Below, in pieces: positions 50,558 through 58,730 of a stretch of DNA of 64,000 nt (positions within the stretch are counted from its first letter, which is position 1; each line of letters begins with the position of its first letter). Made by a program: the position numbers and the translations under genes. The stretch lies in contig NZ_JNYZ01000030.1 of assembly GCF_000717335.1 (NCBI RefSeq), forward strand, positions 46,515 through 110,514, given 5' to 3'. The notes below the pieces were generated by a model. It was given only the letters and a program-made list of their open reading frames with translations, did no database searches and had not been told where the DNA came from. The DNA is from Amycolatopsis jejuensis (GTDB lineage Bacteria > Actinomycetota > Actinomycetes > Mycobacteriales > Pseudonocardiaceae).

Positions 50558-51376
50558 ATGACGCCTCCGGGCCGGCTCGCGCTGACGGCCAGCCCCCTGG
50601 TCACCGGCGCGCTGAAAGCACTGCAGGTCGCGACTGCGCTGCCGGTCGCAATGGGCGGTCCGGTGTCGGCGGCGTCGCGATCGCTCGTGATCGACCAGCT
50701 TCGCGGCACCGCGACGCGGTCGATGCAGCACCTGCACGTGGACACCGGCGCCGGGCTCGGCGGCAAGGCGGTGGCGCTGGCCAGGCCGTCCACTGTGGTC
50801 GACTACCTCAACGCGCAAGGCATCACCCACAAGTACGACCATGCGGTCGCTCCTGAGCAGCTGCGCGCGATGGTCGCGCTGCCGGTGCGCGTCAGCGAAA
50901 CCACGCGCGCGGTGCTGTACGCAGCTTCGCGCGAATCGATCACCTTCGGCGACCGCGTGCTCCGGGCAGCGGCGGCGGTGGTGGCGCGGCTGGAGCGGGA
51001 CATCGAGGTGGAGGAAGAGGTACGGCGGCGGCTCACCGAGCCCGAAGTGGTCCCCGCGGCCGAACGCGGCGACCTGCATGCCGAGCTCACCGCGATCGCC
51101 GGGTCGATCCACGACGAAAGCGCGCGGCAGCGGCTGCTGGCGGTGTGCGAACGGCTGCGTCCGGAGCTCGACCTGCCGGGGGTCACCCTCACGCCGCGCG
51201 AAGTCGACGTGCTGCGGCTGGTGGGCGAAGGCTGTACCAATGACGAGATCTCCGATCGGCTGGGGCTGCTGCCGAACACCGTCAAGTCGTACCTGAAGCA
51301 CGCGATGCGGAAACTGGCCGTGTCGAACCGGGTACAGGCGGTGAACCGCGCTCGCGCCGCCGGATTGCTGCGCTGA
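50558..51376 (+). CDS. GAF-LuxR family regulator
   Basis: 272 residues: a GAF-like sensor (about 20-140; QHLHVDTGAGLGGKAVALAR, YDHAVAPEQLRAMVALPV), a helical linker and a C-terminal LuxR HTH (LTPREVDVLRLVGEG, NTVKSYLKHAMRKLAV). Such regulators commonly sit before acyl-CoA ligase genes and respond to small ligands. ATG at 50558 chosen because AGGA is 8 bases upstream; the GTG at 50552 is too close. The acyl-CoA synthetase starts 90 bases downstream on the same strand. Confidence 0.88.
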   Translation: MTPPGRLALTASPLVTGALKALQVATALPVAMGGPVSAASRSLVIDQLRGTATRSMQHLHVDTGAGLGGKAVALARPSTVVDYLNAQGITHKYDHAVAPEQLRAMVALPVRVSETTRAVLYAASRESITFGDRVLRAAAAVVARLERDIEVEEEVRRRLTEPEVVPAAERGDLHAELTAIAGSIHDESARQRLLAVCERLRPELDLPGVTLTPREVDVLRLVGEGCTNDEISDRLGLLPNTVKSYLKHAMRKLAVSNRVQAVNRARAAGLLR

Positions 51377-51466
51377 CCACCCACTTAGTGGGGTGGCACA
51401 CTCGCTGAAGCGGGGACAAAATCGCCGCACGGGCAGTGCGGCCCGCTGACGCGAAGGGATCGGCAC

Positions 51467-52993
51467 GTGTTCTACGACCTCGGTGTCCGCGATTTCCTCG
51501 ACCGCGCGGAGACGGTGTACCCGGACCGCATCGCGGTGGTGGACGAACCCGCTCAGCCTGCCGAATCGTGGGGTTCGGTGACCTACCGCGAGCTCGCCCG
51601 GCGGGCCCGCGCGCAGGCGGCGAACCTCGACGCGCTCGGTGTCCCGGCCGGTGGCCGCGTGGCGATCGTGTCGCACAACTCGGCCCGGCTGCTCACGTCG
51701 TTCTTCGGCGTTTCGGGCTGGGGCAGGATTCTGGTGCCGGTGAACTTCCGCCTCGCGCCCGCCGAGGTGAACTACATCGTCGAGCACTCGGGGTCCGAGG
51801 TGCTGATGATCGACCCCGAGCTGAAACCGTTGCTGGACACGGTAACCGCGAAGCACGTCTTCATCCTCGGCGAGGACGACGACAAGATCTGGGGCGGTGA
51901 CGGCGAACCGCAGCCGTGGGCGGCCGACGAATCGGCCACCGCCACGATCAACTACACGTCCGGCACCACGGCGCGCCCCAAGGGCGTCCAGCTCACGCAC
52001 CGCAACCTTTGGCTCAACGCAGCCACTTTCGGCTTGCACACCACGCTCAGCGACAACGACGTCCTGCTGCACACGCTCCCGATGTTCCACGCGAACGGCT
52101 GGGGAATGCCGTACGCGGTCACCGGTCTCGGCGGGCGGCACATCGTGCTGCGCAAGGTCGACGGCACGGAAATCCTGCGGCGCATACAGGAGCACGGCGT
52201 CACGATCATGTGTGCCGCACCCGCGGTCGTCACCGCTGCGCTGGACGGCGCGGCAACGTGGGAAGGCGAAATCCCGGGCCGCGACCGCGTCCGGATCGTG
52301 GTGGCCGGTGCGCCGCCGCCGACCCGCACGATCGAGCGCGTGCGCGCGGAACTGGGCTGGGAGTTCATCCAGATTTACGGCCTCACCGAGACGTCGCCGC
52401 TGGTCACCGTGAACCGCTTCCGCAGCGAATGGGCCGACCTCGAACCGTACGAGCAGGCCAAGCTGCTCGGCCGGGCAGGCGCGCCGGCGCTCGGCGTGCG
52501 GGTGGCGATCGACACCGACGGCGAGGTGCTGACCCAGAGCAACCACAACCTCGACGGCTACTGGGAAAACCCGGAGGAGACCGCGCGGGTCCAGGAGGGC
52601 GGCTGGTTCCACACCGGCGACGGCGGCAGCTTCACCGACGGGTACCTCACGATCGCCGACCGCAAGAAGGACGTGATCATCACCGGCGGCGAGAACGTGT
52701 CGTCCATCGAGGTGGAGGACGCGCTGAACTCGCATCCGGCCGTCCGCGAGGTCGCCGTGATCGGCATCCCGGACGAGAAGTGGGGCGAACTCGTCACGGC
52801 GCTCGTGGTGACCGACGGCACCGAGGTGACCGGCGACGAGCTGATCACCCACTGCCGCGGCCATCTCGCCGGGTACAAATGCCCGAAGCGCGTGGAGTTC
52901 CTGGCCGAGCTCCCGCGGACGGCAACCGGGAAGGTCCAGAAGTTCAAGCTGCGCCAGCCGTTCTGGGAGAACCAGGAGCGCCAGGTCAACTAG
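51467..52993 (+). CDS. Acyl-CoA synthetase (AMP-dependent, FadD-like)
   Basis: 508 residues of the ANL superfamily. P-loop TINYTSGTTARPKGVQLTHR, MFHANGWGMPY, IQIYGLTETSP, the hinge GDGGSFTDGYLTIADRKKD and the catalytic Lys in PRTATGKVQKFKL are all present. Activates a medium-chain or aromatic acid as its CoA thioester. GTG start with AAGGGA 8 bases upstream. Under probable control of the preceding LuxR protein. Confidence 0.92.
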   Translation: MFYDLGVRDFLDRAETVYPDRIAVVDEPAQPAESWGSVTYRELARRARAQAANLDALGVPAGGRVAIVSHNSARLLTSFFGVSGWGRILVPVNFRLAPAEVNYIVEHSGSEVLMIDPELKPLLDTVTAKHVFILGEDDDKIWGGDGEPQPWAADESATATINYTSGTTARPKGVQLTHRNLWLNAATFGLHTTLSDNDVLLHTLPMFHANGWGMPYAVTGLGGRHIVLRKVDGTEILRRIQEHGVTIMCAAPAVVTAALDGAATWEGEIPGRDRVRIVVAGAPPPTRTIERVRAELGWEFIQIYGLTETSPLVTVNRFRSEWADLEPYEQAKLLGRAGAPALGVRVAIDTDGEVLTQSNHNLDGYWENPEETARVQEGGWFHTGDGGSFTDGYLTIADRKKDVIITGGENVSSIEVEDALNSHPAVREVAVIGIPDEKWGELVTALVVTDGTEVTGDELITHCRGHLAGYKCPKRVEFLAELPRTATGKVQKFKLRQPFWENQERQVN

Positions 52994-53047
52994 ATCTCGT
53001 GAGGGTGCGCGAGTACTGGTCCGATTGCGGGTATTCCCCGAGCTGGG

Positions 53048-53068
53048 GCCGGAAGTCGATCTTCCGGC
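53048..53068. terminator. Hairpin after the acyl-CoA synthetase
   Basis: GCCGGAAG-TCGAT-CTTCCGGC, an 8-bp perfect stem with a 5-base loop, 55 bases after the stop and without a T run. It may be a terminator of the I-shaped kind or lie in the crp leader. Confidence 0.4.
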
Positions 53069-53109
53069 GCTACGCTGGGTGGACAGTCCGGTGATCGACG
53101 AGGGGCAGC

Positions 53110-53793
53110 GTGCGGCGCGAAGACGACCGACGGCAGGTCCCGTTCCTGCAGCGGCTGCCCGGACCGGATCGGGCGGCACTGCTGAAACTGGGAACCGGGC
53201 ACCGGCTCCAGGTGACCCAGCCGGTGCTGCGGCTCGGCTCTCCCGGCACCGAGGTCGTGCTGCTGGAAGCCGGGTACGTCAAAGTGGCCTCGACCGACCC
53301 GGAAGCCCACTACGTCATCCTCGACATCGGCGGCCCGGGCGAGCTCTACGGCGAGGCGGCAGTGATCTCCGGGCGGCCGAGGATGGCCGACGTCGTCGCG
53401 CTCAGTGCGCTTTCGCTGCGCCGGATCGACGCGGACAGCTTCCGGCTGTACCTCCGCACGCACCCGGCCGCCATGTACGAGCTGCTGCGCCAGCTGGCCG
53501 ACCGGCTGTCGGCCGCCCAGCAGCAGCGCACGCACACGCGCACGCCCGACACGATCACCCGGGTCGCGCGGCGGCTGGTCTATCTGGTGGACATCTGCGC
53601 CACCGAGACCGCGACCGGCTGGCGGCTCGACGCGCCGCTGAGCCAGGACGAGCTGGCGGCGTTCATCCCGCTCGGCCGCACCGCGTTCGCCACCACGCTG
53701 GAGCGGCTGCGGGAGATGGGCGTGATCAGCACCCGGCGGCGGGCCTTGTCGGTACTCGACCTGGAACGGCTGCACTGCCTTGCCCATATGTGA
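53110..53793 (+). CDS. Crp/Fnr family regulator
   Basis: 227 residues. The cyclic-nucleotide pocket is recognisable: PGELYGEAAVISGRPRMADV, with the Gly-Glu and the Arg that bind ribose and phosphate in CRP. C-terminal winged helix LSQDELAAFIPLGRTAFATT-LERL carries the recognition helix. No Fnr-type Cys. GTG start with GAGGGG. A perfect CRP-type box overlaps its stop codon, and a cyclase-like gene follows on the same strand. Confidence 0.9.
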   Translation: MRREDDRRQVPFLQRLPGPDRAALLKLGTGHRLQVTQPVLRLGSPGTEVVLLEAGYVKVASTDPEAHYVILDIGGPGELYGEAAVISGRPRMADVVALSALSLRRIDADSFRLYLRTHPAAMYELLRQLADRLSAAQQQRTHTRTPDTITRVARRLVYLVDICATETATGWRLDAPLSQDELAAFIPLGRTAFATTLERLREMGVISTRRRALSVLDLERLHCLAHM

Positions 53794-53804
53794 TGTAGAT
53801 CACA
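53789..53804. promoter_or_regulatory. Perfect CRP-type site TGTGA-N6-TCACA
   Basis: Positions 53789-53804 match the classical CRP palindrome at all ten specified bases. It overlaps the stop codon of the Crp/Fnr gene and lies 110 bases before the cyclase-like ATG. The downstream gene is its likely target, making a regulator-to-cyclase circuit (inference). Confidence 0.65.
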
Positions 53805-53913
53805 CTGCCGAAGATGATCTACGGTCAGTTCTGTTCGGCGGCGGATGGAACTGCGTGCGGCCAGTCGCGAGACTCCCCCTTACTCACCGAGAAAGTCCGC
53901 GGGAGGACCACGA

Positions 53914-54660
53914 ATGACCTCGCTCACGTCCAGTCACTACTGCGCTCAGACGAGGGCGGTGATCGCAGTGGACATCGTCGGCTCGTCGCAAGCCAGCGAC
54001 GATCTGCTCGATCCGATGAAGACGGAGATGGAAACGCTGCTCGAACAGTCCCTCGCCACGGTCGGCCTGTCGTGGGCGCAGGCCGAACACGTGCGGGAGA
54101 CCGGCGACGGGGCCATGCTGGCCTTCCCCGACCACCGCGCGGGGCAGGTGGCCGAGGTGGTGTTCTACCTCGATCACCTGCTGCGGGCCCGCAACCGGGA
54201 CCGGCGCGTGCCGATGCGGGCGCGGGTGGCTGTCCACTTGGGACCGATGACCGACCACCACCGGTACCACCGCACCTACATCACGCTGACCCGGCTGCTT
54301 TCCTCGGCGGTTTTCGGTGACGTGGTCCGGCACTGGTGCCGCGCCGATCCGTCCGGGGAACGCTTCGGTGCCGGGCTGGTGATGTCGGAGGCGGTCTGGC
54401 AGTCGGTCGTCGAACCGTTCTCGGTCGCGCTCGTCCCGCCTGCCCGGTGCTCCCCCATCGACGTGGTCACCGCGGACTTCACCGGGAACGCCTGGATCCA
54501 CCTGCCCGGCCTCGACAGCGACGACACGCTCGAGCGCATCCGGTACCCGGTGCCTGCCATGCCGCAGTTCTCCGGTCCGTTCATCCCGGGCCAGTCCCGC
54601 CCCGCCGCGTCCCCGGGGGTGCCGGATCTCGACGGGGACGGGCTGGGGGTCGGGGCCTGA
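53914..54660 (+). CDS. Class III nucleotide cyclase-like protein
   Basis: 248 residues with one cyclase-like domain. The two metal Asp are visible, in AVIAVDIVGSS (about residue 20) and ETGDGAMLAF (about 67), followed by MRARVAVHLGP. The usual VNxAAR stretch carrying transition-state Asn and Arg reads YITLTRLLSSAV, so Asn is lost and only Arg may remain. It resembles actinobacterial cyclase-like proteins of about 200 residues whose activity is unproven. Tail from about 215 is Pro/Gly-rich. GGGAGGA before the ATG. Confidence 0.8.
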   Translation: MTSLTSSHYCAQTRAVIAVDIVGSSQASDDLLDPMKTEMETLLEQSLATVGLSWAQAEHVRETGDGAMLAFPDHRAGQVAEVVFYLDHLLRARNRDRRVPMRARVAVHLGPMTDHHRYHRTYITLTRLLSSAVFGDVVRHWCRADPSGERFGAGLVMSEAVWQSVVEPFSVALVPPARCSPIDVVTADFTGNAWIHLPGLDSDDTLERIRYPVPAMPQFSGPFIPGQSRPAASPGVPDLDGDGLGVGA

Positions 54661-54697
54661 GCCCCGCCGGTCCGACCAGGTATCCGGAGGTTCATCC

Positions 54698-55003
54698 GTG
54701 CGGATCCACGGGAAAATCGTCATGCGTCGGCCGCCCCCGCGTCGCCGGGGGCTTTCCGACGAGATTCTCGCCATCCTTTCCGCGGACGGCGATCCGAAGG
54801 CGTTCGAACTGCTGGTCCGCCGGTACTGCTCGGCCGTGTACCGGCTGGTGTCCGGGCATGTCCACTGCAGTGACGAAGCCGAGAAGATCGTCATCGACGT
54901 TTTCGCGGTGCTGCGGTGGGAACTGCGTACCGCCCGGGAGGCGCGTCCGGTGTGCACGGTGCTCAGCCGGATAATCGCGGATCGGCTGCCCGGAGCGCGG
55001 TGA
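54698..55003 (+). CDS. Mini-protein resembling sigma-70 region 2 only
   Basis: 101 residues. DPKAFELLVRRYCSAVYRLV, then DEAEKIVIDVFAVLRWEL and a short SRIIADRLPG segment follow the order of ECF sigma region 2 (2.1 to 2.4). No linker or region 4 follows: the protein stops. The N-terminus is basic (VMRRPPPRRRG). It might bind RNA polymerase clamp helices without -35 recognition, or be a truncated gene. GTG start with GGAGG 9 bases upstream. It follows the cyclase-like gene by 37 bases. Confidence 0.62.
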   Translation: MRIHGKIVMRRPPPRRRGLSDEILAILSADGDPKAFELLVRRYCSAVYRLVSGHVHCSDEAEKIVIDVFAVLRWELRTAREARPVCTVLSRIIADRLPGAR

Positions 55004-55046
55004 GCTGCGGGCCGTCGTTCGCCGTTCGGCTGGCGGCGGCCCGCGT

Positions 55047-56090
55047 TCAGCCGGGTATTTGCCGTATTGCATCAAGCGCGCGGCCCAGGGTGGTGAGCCG
55101 CGCGTCGAGCGTGTCGCCTGCCGGATAGAGCCGGACCGTGTCGACCCCTTTGGCGTGCCACACACGTAGCCGCTCGCGGACCATGTCCTCGGTGCCGATG
55201 AGGGTGGTGGCGAGCACCATCTCGTCGGTGACAAATGCGGCGGCCCCGTCGCGATCTCCTGCCTGCCAGCGTTCCCACACCTGCGCGGCGACGTCGGCCC
55301 AGCCTTGGCGGCGGTACGCGTCGTGGTAGAAGTTCGTGCTGGCCGATCCCATGCCGCCCAAGGAAAACGCGAGCTCCTTCTTCCGCCCACCGACCATCGT
55401 CCGCAGCTCGTCCTCGTCGGCCGCGAACGCGACTTCGGCGCCTTGGCACACCACGAGGTCGCTGCGACGGCGACCGGCTTTCGCGAGCCCGGCGTCGAGG
55501 TACCGGAAGTAGGCGTCGGCGCCCTCGGGGACGAAACTGGTCCCGAGCCAGCCGTCGGCGATCTCGCCGGTGAGCTCGAGCATCCGCGGCGACAGCGAAG
55601 CCAGGTAGATCGGGATGTCCTCGTTCGGCAGGCTCGACAGCCGCATCGGCCGGGACTCGCCGGGGAGCGGGATCTGGAAAGCCTTGCCGGAGAAGGAAAT
55701 CTTCTCCCCCGCGAAGGCACTGCGGATGATCTCCACGGTCTCGCGCATGCGGGTGAACGGCTTCGCGAACGGGACCCCGTGCAGGCCTTCGACGACCTGC
55801 GGACCGGACGGTCCGAGCCCGAGCGAGAACCGGCCGTCCGACATTTCGGCGAGCGTGAGCGCGGTTTGCGCGACCGCGACCGGCGTGCGGACGCCGAGCT
55901 GCATGATGCCGGATCCGAGCCGCAGCCGGTCCGTGCGCGCGGCGAGGTAGCCGAGCACCGACGGCGCGTCCGAACCCCACGCTTCGGCCACCCAGCATTC
56001 GTCGAGCCCGAGTTTTTCGGCCTCCAGCACGAAATCCCGCGTACCGGACCAATCGGCGGAGACTTCGACGGTGGTGGCCGTGCGCATCAT
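55047..56090 (-). CDS. LLM-class F420-dependent oxidoreductase
   Basis: 347 residues of the luciferase-like TIM barrel. WVAEAWGSDAPSVLGYLAAR, LGSGIMQLGVRTPVAVAQTA, FSLGLGPSGPQVVEGLHG and YLASLSPRMLELTGEIADGW are typical of actinobacterial F420-dependent enzymes (cofactor inferred from subgroup, not shown). Substrate unknown. Its ATG overlaps the stop of the SRPBCC gene by 4 bases, so the two are coupled. Confidence 0.9.
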   Translation of the reverse strand: MMRTATTVEVSADWSGTRDFVLEAEKLGLDECWVAEAWGSDAPSVLGYLAARTDRLRLGSGIMQLGVRTPVAVAQTALTLAEMSDGRFSLGLGPSGPQVVEGLHGVPFAKPFTRMRETVEIIRSAFAGEKISFSGKAFQIPLPGESRPMRLSSLPNEDIPIYLASLSPRMLELTGEIADGWLGTSFVPEGADAYFRYLDAGLAKAGRRRSDLVVCQGAEVAFAADEDELRTMVGGRKKELAFSLGGMGSASTNFYHDAYRRQGWADVAAQVWERWQAGDRDGAAAFVTDEMVLATTLIGTEDMVRERLRVWHAKGVDTVRLYPAGDTLDARLTTLGRALDAIRQIPG

Positions 56091-56749
56091 CCCGCTTCCT
56101 GGACGTGATCTGTCTGGACGCCGTCTGTCTGGACGCGGTCTGGCTCGATGCCGTCTGCCTCGACGCGACTCGCCTCAACGCCGTCTGGCTCGATGCCGTC
56201 TGCCTCGACGCGATTCGCCTCGACGCCGTCTGCCTCAACGTGATCTGTCTCGACGCGGTCCTTGATCGCGCCGACGGTGGCGGTCATCGCGTCCTCGAAC
56301 TCGCGCAGCCGGACGTGCACGATTTTCTGTTCCTTGTCCGGCATCCGCTCGATCACCTGCGAAATCCCGGACGGCCCCGGCCCCATCTGCGCCCACTGGG
56401 TGAGCCGCGTCCCGCCCTCCTCCGGGGTGAGCGTGAAGCGCCAGACCGCGGTCGGATTCGCCGGGTCGGTGACCGCCCAGGCGAACACGCGGGGCTCCTC
56501 GCACTCGACGATGTACGACGTGGTCTCCCATTCGCCGCGCGCCCGATGCCGGTTGCGCCCGATGAACGCGCGGCCGAGCGCAGGCGTGGCCCCCTCGTCG
56601 CACCACCGGATTTCCTGCAGCTCACCGCTGAGCTGCGGCATGAGCGCGACGTCCGAGGCGAACCGCCAGACGGCCTCGGGCGGGCCGTCGATCCACGCGT
56701 CCACCTGCACGGTGGGGGCGTCCGCGTACCGCGCGCCGGTCCACTCCAT
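56087..56749 (-). CDS. SRPBCC-family protein with a five-residue repeat tail
   Basis: 220 residues. The first 150 form a polyketide-cyclase/START-like fold (VDAWIDGPPEAVWRFASD, RRxxGEWETTSY-like core, TRLTQWAQMGPGPSG). From about residue 165 to the end the sequence is a pentad repeat, roughly [RG]-[VI]-E-[AP]-D, about ten copies, with E replaced by Q in the last ones. Such a hydrophilic acidic tail is unusual for this fold. Start chosen with GGAGGAGG; it has a consensus-like promoter at 56783. Coupled to the F420-type oxidoreductase. Confidence 0.85.
   Translation of the reverse strand: MEWTGARYADAPTVQVDAWIDGPPEAVWRFASDVALMPQLSGELQEIRWCDEGATPALGRAFIGRNRHRARGEWETTSYIVECEEPRVFAWAVTDPANPTAVWRFTLTPEEGGTRLTQWAQMGPGPSGISQVIERMPDKEQKIVHVRLREFEDAMTATVGAIKDRVETDHVEADGVEANRVEADGIEPDGVEASRVEADGIEPDRVQTDGVQTDHVQEAG
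56105..56262. repeat. 15-bp tandem repeat within the SRPBCC gene, about 10 copies
   Basis: Plus-strand words such as GTCTGCCTCGACGCG and GTCTGGCTCGATGCC repeat every 15 bases, also grouping in 30- and 60-bp higher-order units. Because 15 is a multiple of 3 the gene stays open; on the opposite strand it would encode an LDAVC-like pentad. Confidence 0.82.
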
Positions 56750-56782
56750 CGGGTGCCTCCTCCGCACTGCGCCTGGGTCAGG

Positions 56783-56812
56783 ATAGTTGCGTAGATAGAC
56801 CCAGCATGTCAA
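56783..56812 (-). promoter_or_regulatory. Promoter of the SRPBCC-LLM operon
   Basis: On the minus strand TTGACA (56807-56812), 18 bases, AACTAT (56783-56788), 33 bases before the ATG with its GGAGGAGG site. Confidence 0.5.
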
Positions 56813-56830
56813 ACGGCTTCCGGCTGCTAC

Positions 56831-56859
56831 TTGTAAGATGCATCAATGCATCTTAGAGT
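56831..56859 (+). promoter_or_regulatory. Promoter with a 22-bp perfect operator palindrome in its spacer
   Basis: TTGTAA (56831-56836), 17 bases, TAGAGT (56854-56859). The palindrome TAAGATGCAT-CA-ATGCATCTTA occupies 56834-56855, filling the spacer. A bound dimer would block polymerase at the operon 56898-58326. MarR, TetR and HxlR proteins use sites of this form; the HxlR gene downstream is one candidate (inference). Confidence 0.62.
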
Positions 56860-56897
56860 GGGAGTTGATCAACTCGGGAACCGGAAGGGAGCCTCCG

Positions 56898-57605
56898 ATG
56901 AGCACCACCGCCGACGGCCAAGCCGCCACCGTGGACGTGCACACCCTTGGCGGCACGTTCGACGAAGCGGCGGTCGACCAGTGGGAACTGGCCGCCGCCC
57001 AGCGCGCATTGAAGAATTTGAAGGCGGTGGCCAGCGGACAGGTGATGGTCGACCTGCTCGCCGACCAGATCGAGGCCGGGGACCAGCACGTCAAGGAGCT
57101 GCTCGCTGCTTCGGATGGGACATATCGGGAGTCGCGCACTGAATTCACCGTGCGCGGGCTCACCGGAACCGGACTGGCCGAATGGTTCCAGTCCCAATGG
57201 CGTAAATCGCAGGCCGACGCCGATTTCGACAACAAGACGCTGTTCTTCAACGCCCACCCCGAGCATTATGGTGCCCCGCCGCATTACCGCGGTGGAAATG
57301 TCGAAATGATCGGCGGCCACCTCATCAGATTCAAAGCAGTCGCCTTGTCCGAACTGCCCGTCGAGGTGAGGTCCTTCTATGCCCCGGAATATCCGGTACC
57401 CTTGATGAATGCCCTCCTGACTCTCGACGACGACACCCCGTTCGCGTATTGCGTCCATCAAGCGCGGGACACTGAAACCGGGTCGGACGTCGTGGTCCGC
57501 GTCCTTTACCCGTCCGCGGCCCCGGACTCGCTGATCGAGGGCCATTGCCGGCATTTGGCCATCGAATTCCGCACGTGGATCCGCAGCGCAGCGGCGGGAC
57601 GGTGA
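56898..57605 (+). CDS. Hypothetical protein, 235 aa, in operon with SDR
   Basis: Not recognised. Soluble; helical first third (VDQWELAAAQRALKNLKAVA, VDLLADQIEAGDQHVKELL), then a beta-rich part with TEFTVRGLTGTGLAEWFQSQ and FNAHPEHYGAPPHYRGGNVE containing several His that could bind metal, and a C-terminal half beginning with VPLMNALLTLDDDTPFAYCV. It may be an enzyme of lipid or secondary metabolism acting with the SDR. GGGAG precedes the ATG. One base separates its stop from the SDR ATG. Confidence 0.75.
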   Translation: MSTTADGQAATVDVHTLGGTFDEAAVDQWELAAAQRALKNLKAVASGQVMVDLLADQIEAGDQHVKELLAASDGTYRESRTEFTVRGLTGTGLAEWFQSQWRKSQADADFDNKTLFFNAHPEHYGAPPHYRGGNVEMIGGHLIRFKAVALSELPVEVRSFYAPEYPVPLMNALLTLDDDTPFAYCVHQARDTETGSDVVVRVLYPSAAPDSLIEGHCRHLAIEFRTWIRSAAAGR

Positions 57606-57606
57606 C

Positions 57607-58326
57607 ATGGACTTCGCCGGAAAGAGGGCACTGATCACCGGTTCCGGATCTCTCGGCGGACTCGGTCACGCCGTGGCGAAACTCCTCGTCACCGGCGGCG
57701 CGGACGTCGTAATCACCGGCCGCGATCCGGAACGGGGCGCGCAGGTGGTCGACGATCTCGGGGACCACGCCGGTTTCATTCAAGCCGACCTGGCCGACCG
57801 GGAAGATGCGCAGGAGCTTGCCGAAAAAGCCGGTCCGGTCGATATCCTGATCAACAATGCCGCGCTGTCTTTTGGCACCGCAAAAGATCTGGAAAGCTAC
57901 GACGCTACTTTTGCCGTCAATGTTCGGCTGCCGTTCATTCTCACTCAAGCTTTGGCGCCGAAAATGGCTTCAAACGGCGGTGGCAGTATCGTGAATGTCT
58001 CGTCCACTGCCGCCGGAATCGGAATGCCCGAGCTGACGGTCTACGGCGCAAGCAAAGCCGCACTGGAATCCCTGACGCGGGCTTGGGCTACGGAATTCGC
58101 TGATGGGAAAGTGCGAGTCAACGCGGTTTCGCCGGGCCCGATGCGGACGTCGAAGGTAGTCGCCGCATTGGGCGAGGACATGGGCGGCTGGGGCGAAACC
58201 GTGCCACTTTCCCGCGCGGCCGACCCAGCGGAGGTCGCGGAGGTGATCGCCTTCGTCGCCAGCGAACGAGCAAGCTTCATGACCGGCGCGATCGTAGCCG
58301 CAGACGGCGGGAGGTCGGCTATTTGA
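57607..58326 (+). CDS. Short-chain dehydrogenase/reductase
   Basis: 239 residues of classical SDR: TGSGSLGGLG for the dinucleotide, NNAALSFG, SIVNVSSTAAG with the catalytic Ser, YGASKAAL with Tyr and Lys, and the C-terminal GAIVAADGG. Resembles 3-oxoacyl-ACP reductase-type enzymes; substrate unknown. Second gene of the operon from the operator-bearing promoter at 56831. Confidence 0.92.
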   Translation: MDFAGKRALITGSGSLGGLGHAVAKLLVTGGADVVITGRDPERGAQVVDDLGDHAGFIQADLADREDAQELAEKAGPVDILINNAALSFGTAKDLESYDATFAVNVRLPFILTQALAPKMASNGGGSIVNVSSTAAGIGMPELTVYGASKAALESLTRAWATEFADGKVRVNAVSPGPMRTSKVVAALGEDMGGWGETVPLSRAADPAEVAEVIAFVASERASFMTGAIVAADGGRSAI

Positions 58327-58440
58327 GTGGGCTTGGTTCCGGCTGCTTGCCCGGCGCAATCGTCCGCCAGTCTGTTCTTTGAGGTGGTCTCCCCATCCGC
58401 CTACTGGACCCGGCAGCTGCCCGGAACTCCCCGTCCGACA

Positions 58441-58730
58441 ACTTGACCGGAGCGATCGTCGGCGACAGATGCTGGCCGGTCGGCAATTTGACGCGGGCTT
58501 CCCATCTGACTGCCCGATCGGCGCGATCGTCCGCGGCAGATGCTGGCCGGTCGGCTATGTGACGCGGCCTCCCGGTCCGGCTGCTTCACCGGGCAACCGC
58601 CCGCCGCAACGGCACCCGACCAGCCATCTGACTCGAGCTCCCCGCCCGGCCACTTCACTGGGCAGCCGTCCGCCGCAAACAGCACCCGACCAGCCATCTG
58701 ATCGGCGCGTCCGGTTCGGCTATTTGACCG
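58441..58730. repeat. Imperfect tandem array, period about 70 bp
   Basis: GCGATCGTC at 58452 and 58523 heads one pair of units (period 71); GCACCCGACCAGCCATCTGA at 58612 and 58682 marks a second pair (period 70). All share a GGTCGGC/GACGCGG-like half. The array occupies most of the 393-base gap and touches the 3' end of the HxlR gene. Confidence 0.55.

Noticed and set aside
50522..53179. 885-codon minus-strand frame over luxR and the acyl-CoA synthetase
   Set aside because: Antisense shadow in high-GC DNA; both plus-strand genes have complete family motifs and ribosome sites.
56105..56794. Plus-strand pentapeptide-repeat protein
   Set aside because: The LDAVC pattern is the complement of the SRPBCC tail repeat; no ribosome site, and the opposite strand holds a clear gene coupled to its neighbour.
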